DNA of 64,000 bases. It comes from Epiperipatus broadwayi. Lineage: Eukaryota; Onychophora; Udeonychophora; Euonychophora; Peripatidae. Position 1 is the first letter of the stretch. Every line of letters starts with the position of its first letter. Of this stretch, positions 59,416 through 64,000 are shown piece by piece. Location of the stretch: NCBI GenBank assembly GCA_028023455.1, contig JAQFVV010000031.1:5057237-5121236 (forward strand). Reading direction: 5' to 3'. The translations under genes were made by a program, and so were the position numbers. The notes under the pieces are model-generated. The model saw only the letters and a list, made by a program, of their open reading frames with translations. It was not told the DNA's origin and searched no databases.

Positions 59416-61000
59416 TGTAACAGTATACATATATGCCATTACATCATTGTCAATAAAAAGGTAAAAAGAATACCAAATAAAATCACTCTCAAGTAAAATT
59501 GTAAAAATATTAATAAAAACTCTATTTAAAACAAGATATATATTTGCACAGATGGAAAACTATTAAATAATTACTTAAAAGTAAGTTAAAGTTAAAATCT
59601 AAAGGTAAAAAGTTTATTTTAAAATAATGTAAAAGAAAATAATAAAAACTGTTAATTAGTTTCTATTCAAAAAGTATGTTTAAATCTTAAAAAAATGGAA
59701 ATGATTTTTTTTATTTAAATGAAATGATTCAATTGCAAACAGGTTCTTGAGGGCATTTAACTGATCAGTCAGATAAGAGAGCAATTAAAAAAAAATTCCT
59801 AGTAATAAAATCTGATGTTCTCGCTCAAAAGTAAACTTTCCAATAAATGATACAAATGAACACACGGTCCATAGAGAAAATCATCATCACTAATAGGTCA
59901 GTGCAAAGCCAGGAAAGATCGATCCTGTAATTTATGATAAGGAAATCAAATGATATAAAAGGAAGAAAAGAAAACTTTGGTTAAGTGGAGTTTTGTTCTT
60001 TGATATTACTCTTGTCATGATGTAATTTAAGCTTATTTACATGTATTGTGAACTTCAAAAATGTAAGGATCGCATAATAAATTAGTTTCCTGTATTTGCA
60101 CCAGCTGAGGTGACCTCCAGAGCTATGGTTCCTGAAAAGCAACAAACAATGGACTGATTTCCCGAAAACAATATTGATACTAAATAGATGTCAGTTGGAG
60201 TTGTGCAATGTCTTGTGGATCGCCAAGAGGGACTTCAAATAAACCTACAGCCATGGAAAGTATGAACTTTATAATCTAAAAAAGAACTTTCAAATACTAT
60301 ATGTAATCGGTATCTAACTCATAGTCTCTTATCTGATTAAGCAGAAATTTAAATGATTTGTTCTATTTTCTTTTAATATGTTTGTTGAAATTAAATTGAA
60401 AGGCTGCAAACCTTTCACGCTTATTATACTTATTTGACAGCCAATCAGATGTTATGATGGCTGTCTGAATAATGATCAAACCGTAAGTACAAGACAGAGA
60501 ATTTTACAAGAAAAAGGTGGTTCACCCTCTTTAGTGTCTTTCTATATATCTAAGCCAGTCTGAAGCATTTAGGTTTGAAAGCATGAAGCTTTAAATATCT
60601 TCGCATTTAACTCAGAGTCTCAATTAATATGTTTGCTATTATTATTATTTCCATTCTCGTAATTTCTTTTAAATGAATAATTTAAAAATAAACATAAAAT
60701 GGTTGCATAGATTCGTAAGATAATACTAGTTTAAGTGGGTTAATTTTGGGCTATTTGTTTCATAGTTGAATTGGTGCTGGAGGATGGATGTAGGGTGTTT
60801 TATGTCAATGTGATATGGGGAGGTGCATTGGTTTTTTCATTCCCTTGTGCTGTGTTAGCATACAGGGCATAATACCCAACTGAATGCATGACCCTAAAAT
60901 GTAGATACCATGTTGCCAATGGATGTAGATATATTTTCTAAGCCGTTGATCTCATTACTAGATCCTTTTAAAATTTCTTCGTTTTCACTTTGTCATGGTA
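59416..61000 (+). mobile_element. Probable LTR, copy B
   Basis: Same orientation and block order as copy A at 41583. It begins TGTAACAG, has a TATAAAA box at 59954-59960, and shares the TTAGCATACAGGGCA and CCCAACTGAATGCA blocks around 60857-60890. No primer site was recognised to its right, and the pol remnant at 63 kb is on the other strand, so it is likely a solo or orphan LTR. Confidence 0.5.
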
Positions 61001-61254
61001 CGTAATGACCAGTACAGCAAAGCTTACTAAACTGCAGGATATGAATGGCCATTACAGAGTGCCACTAAGCAGATAGCCTAGAACTAGGTTTGAATGAATC
61101 CCCATAATTTTGTGATCTGACCCAGACCCTAAGATTTTTACTTTATTTATGTACCACAGTTATCCAAACCCTTAAGCACGGTATTACTGTACCTGGATAC
61201 CCACTAACATAAGGCACATCTTTAAAACATTAACTCAGACATACATGCAAGTAA

Positions 61255-61400
61255 AATTATCAAATCAAACTTTTATTAAGTTCTCTAATAACTTGGTGTA
61301 CTATGTACCCAAACGAGACAATCTTTTTGCCTTTCTTTCTCCTTAACTCTGCTCTTCCCTTTATATATGCTATTTATCAATATAACCTTTACAATATTAT
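61255..61400 (-). promoter_or_regulatory. Possible LTR promoter/polyA region of the minus-strand LTR element
   Basis: Minus strand: TATA-like CATATATAAAGGG (61380-61368), followed about 90 bp later by AATAAA (61277-61272), the arrangement of a U3-R boundary. It lies on the expected 3' side of the integrase remnant. LTR ends were not located, though a purine-rich tract (minus strand of 62572-62600) could be the polypurine tract. Confidence 0.35.
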
Positions 61401-61959
61401 TCTCACCTGAGGGAATATTCCGGCACTTCACTTCTATGAGAGTCAACGGAGATACAAAGTGCTTCCTGAGATAGCTATGCAAATAAAAGTAACCTGGCCT
61501 AAATGTATTACACATTTGATTACTATATCACTGAATCAACTCAACCCCTCACCATTTGGGTTATGTGAAAGAATCGACGATTCTACATCAGCAATAAGTA
61601 TCTCTATGGGTCTATTATTGACTTATTTACCTATCCTATTCACACTAACTTTCCAGGATTGTCTCTCTCAGCTACATGAACATATCCAGAACAAAATAAA
61701 ATGTACACTAGACAAAATTTATAACATAAAATATAGTTTTAAACTGTTATGAATGTATATGCATAAGATAATCCAATGATAAGATCTATTGAAAGTACTG
61801 CCAATTTTCCAAATATATTTTACTATAAAGGATGAAATGAGTCTCTAAACTAATACTCCCAAAAATGTCCTAGCATTGACTTAAAAAAACAGTTCATAAT
61901 TATCCACTGTTGCTGCACTGTTACTGTTGACTGACTGTATTAGTGTCGACCCACTGCAT

Positions 61960-62040
61960 CACACTTAACTGGTAGATATCTGATTGCCGAATTCACTCAT
62001 GAGTGAAAGGTTCCTGTGTTTGAAACCATGTGCCTGGATG
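61960..62040 (+). repeat. tRNA-derived SINE-like sequence
   Basis: A-box-like TTAACTGGTAGATATCTG (61965) and B-box-like GTGTTTGAAACC (62017), with an anticodon-arm-like middle. A longer, non-AT-rich stretch continues to about 62210 and may be its body. Confidence 0.45.
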
Positions 62041-62939
62041 CTTGCCTATGTCTGAATTGTCCTAGCTTTTACTGTTGTGATCTTGGCTACCTAGTTGGTA
62101 CCTTTCCTTCCATGGCTTATCAATTCCTGTGATGACATTAGGCTCAGCAAAGAAGGCAAGACTTTCCGGAAAAAAGCCTGATTTCTCTAGCTGGAAAACA
62201 TTGTAGATTCACTGCTATAGAGTTTTTTTTTTATGTATCAATTCTCATTCAACACCTATTGCTTACAAATCCCTCTCCTCTCCTTTTTTTTTCTTTTTTT
62301 TTCACAAAAGTTTTTCAATTTTATAGTTTTTTCTTTCTACACACACTCTTCTCCAATTTTCTTGATTTGCCTTTGATATAAGATTCGCACTTCTGTGGCA
62401 TTTTTAGAGATGATAAACAATAAAAACAGCAAAAAAATATTTTGTTCTTTGTTTCCCAATTTATTGGGTGAATCTTTAGTAAGATGCTATGAGGACTCAT
62501 TCATAACATACCACCAAAAATATATATATATCTGCACTAACATTTCACAATAGAGCCTGATTTAAAATTTAGATTTCCCCCTCCCCAACCTTTCTTTTTG
62601 TTTCAAAGCCATTAGTAATTAAGCAGCATGTTAAAGTTTTTTAGATTTGCATAATTAATATATTTCTGTGTGAATAATTATTAGAAAACTTAAATCTTGA
62701 TTATAATGAAAGATGAGAGTTATATTTTTTCTTTTTTTGATAGGCACACACATTATACACTCTAATAATTTGTTAAATTATAAACATAAAAAAATATTAA
62801 ACTACAACCAATAAGTTAAATAATAATACATCTCCATGTGAGGTGAAAAATACCATCTCATCACTTTCTTCTTGAGAAAAATGATTAAAAAAAAACCAAT
62901 TTTAGAAAATGCCTTTTTTACCTACCACTCTTAATCTTT
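62041..62939. other. Sequence between SINE and integrase remnant
   Basis: The right part is probably 3' region of the minus-strand LTR element. No ORF is supported. Confidence 0.35.
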
Positions 62940-63950
62940 CCCCTTAAATAGCTTTAAATTACAAACATGTATGATCCCCTGTTTACCTTGTACTATGAAG
63001 GTATTTGGAGCACACTTTTGAATAATCTGGTATGGTCCTTCATACAAAGGGGAAAACCTTATACTGGTTTGAACTTGGCTTATTCATGAGTTGGGTTTTG
63101 ATGAATACCCAGTCTTCTAATTGAAAAGGAATGGGTCTTATCGTTTTTTTTATTCCCAGCAATTTTTGTTAACCTTTCTCTTGCAGATCTACTATATTGA
63201 TGGCCTCTTATCAGACAGATTCCTTACATATTAGCAGTGACAGAGCTGCCCATCTGTAATGTTAACCTTCAGGAGATAGCCCTGAGGACTCATGATTAGT
63301 CAAATTTATAATATTTATTACTTGAGGTAACAGATTGAACCACTTCTTATGATTTTTACCCATGTGAGAGTTAAACAGCATCCTGAGCTCTTTCATGATC
63401 CTTATATGGATCCATCTGAAGGTTTTCAATTAAGGTCAAAACATATTAAATATTTTTGGCATGACCATTTTCCCCATTCTTTCAAGATGAAAGGAGTACC
63501 ATGATCTCTAAGGATTCTCTACTTGAGTGAACTGTTTACTCTTTAATGCAACAATCGAGTTCCTAGCATCCACATTATACAAGGGATATGTCTCTACAAA
63601 CTTTGAGAAGACATCATAGCTAACTAATAAATATTTGTATTGCCTGAATGCAGGTAATAGACCATAAAAATCTATAGCCAGTAATTTATTTGGTTTTTTA
63701 GGCAATGTGGGCATCAACACCCTCATATAAATTTTGTTTGCCAGTTTATTTCTCTGACATTTCTGACAATCTCGGAGGACTGAGATAATTGACCAATACA
63801 TACTGGGCCAATAATAACCACTGTGATACTTTTTCGACTTTATGGGGACCATAATACCTATATGATCTATGAACTTAAATTTATTAATCAGGTTCATAAA
63901 ACTTGAGGAACAATAATTTTTCAGCACTTTTTTTTTTGTTCTGTACACAA
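62940..63950 (-). pseudogene. LTR retrotransposon integrase, C-terminal half of pol
   Basis: Frame 63948-63508 (minus, 146 residues) has the integrase zinc-binding end YYWPSMYWSIISVLRDCQKC, then PTLPKKPNKLLAIDFYGLLP with the first catalytic Asp, and YLLVSYDVFSKFVETYPL. The second half is frameshifted: LRMLFNSHMGKNHKKW near 63350, NHESSGLSP near 63275, and the C-terminal barrel segment LEDWVFIKTQLMNK, KVFPLYEGPYQIIQKCAPN (about 63115-63010). The order and motifs fit Ty3/Gypsy-type integrases. RT and RNase H would lie beyond the right edge. Not functional. Confidence 0.82.
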
Positions 63951-64000
63951 GAAAACCATCGCATAAATTTATTAATCAGGTTCATAAAACTTGAGGAACA
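63876..64000. repeat. Direct repeat at window edge (offset 88 bp)
   Basis: 37 bp at 63876-63912 recur identically at 63964-64000, where the window ends, so the repeat may be longer. The offset is not a multiple of three and lies at the 5' edge of the integrase frame. It is either a tandem duplication in the element or an assembly artefact at a contig end. Confidence 0.8.

Overview
The window is AT-rich, intron-rich, CpG-poor DNA from a metazoan, most likely an invertebrate. It is dominated by decayed transposable elements: Penelope-like elements (PLEs), RTE-type and CR1/Jockey-type LINEs, hAT and Tc1/mariner DNA transposons, LTR retrotransposon pieces and tRNA-derived SINEs. I cannot name the species. 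The one recognisable host gene is the 5' end of an atypical protein kinase C (aPKC; PRKCI/PRKCZ orthologue) on the + strand. Exon 1 (10494-10558) encodes the start codon and the first PB1 strand. Exon 2 (53825-53946) continues the PB1 domain in the same reading phase, up to the MKWVDEEG motif. Between them lies an intron of about 43 kb. Exon 3 onwards was not found before the window ends, so intron 2 exceeds 10 kb. || Layout. 1-9.5 kb: upstream flank with a foldback element carrying a hammerhead-ribozyme motif (105-462), an RTE LINE on the minus strand (2285-5401), and a PLE fragment with RT and GIY-YIG parts (5845-6723). 9.56-10.5 kb: CpG-containing promoter with ETS, CCAAT and YY1-like motifs and a possible 5' UTR intron. 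10.6-53.8 kb: intron 1, holding a second RTE copy split by a hAT MITE, a 2.7 kb hAT, a PLE, LINE fragments, a perfect 92-bp-arm foldback, SINEs, a second hAT, hammerhead-bearing tandem and inverted repeats (29.4-30.0 and 38.3-39.9 kb), a probable LTR with a tRNA-Lys-type primer site, a Tc1/mariner MITE, another PLE, and a second foldback family. 54-64 kb: intron 2, with a third RTE copy interrupted by a PLE piece and a SINE, a PLE GIY-YIG fragment, a second LTR copy, and a decayed LTR-element integrase at the right edge. || The most unusual theme is a set of small non-coding elements with 11-13 bp target-site duplications. They occur as head-to-head foldbacks (copies at 105, 28367 and 49715) or as a truncated single copy (14980). 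One foldback family contains a minimal type I hammerhead motif. A separate dispersed family (8.3, 29.4-29.9 and 39.2-39.9 kb) has a second hammerhead motif inside a tandem unit of about 460 bp. Both look like PLE- or retrozyme-type non-autonomous elements, in a locus with at least five PLE protein remnants that could have supplied enzymes in trans. All calls come from reading the sequence by eye; no search or folding program was run.
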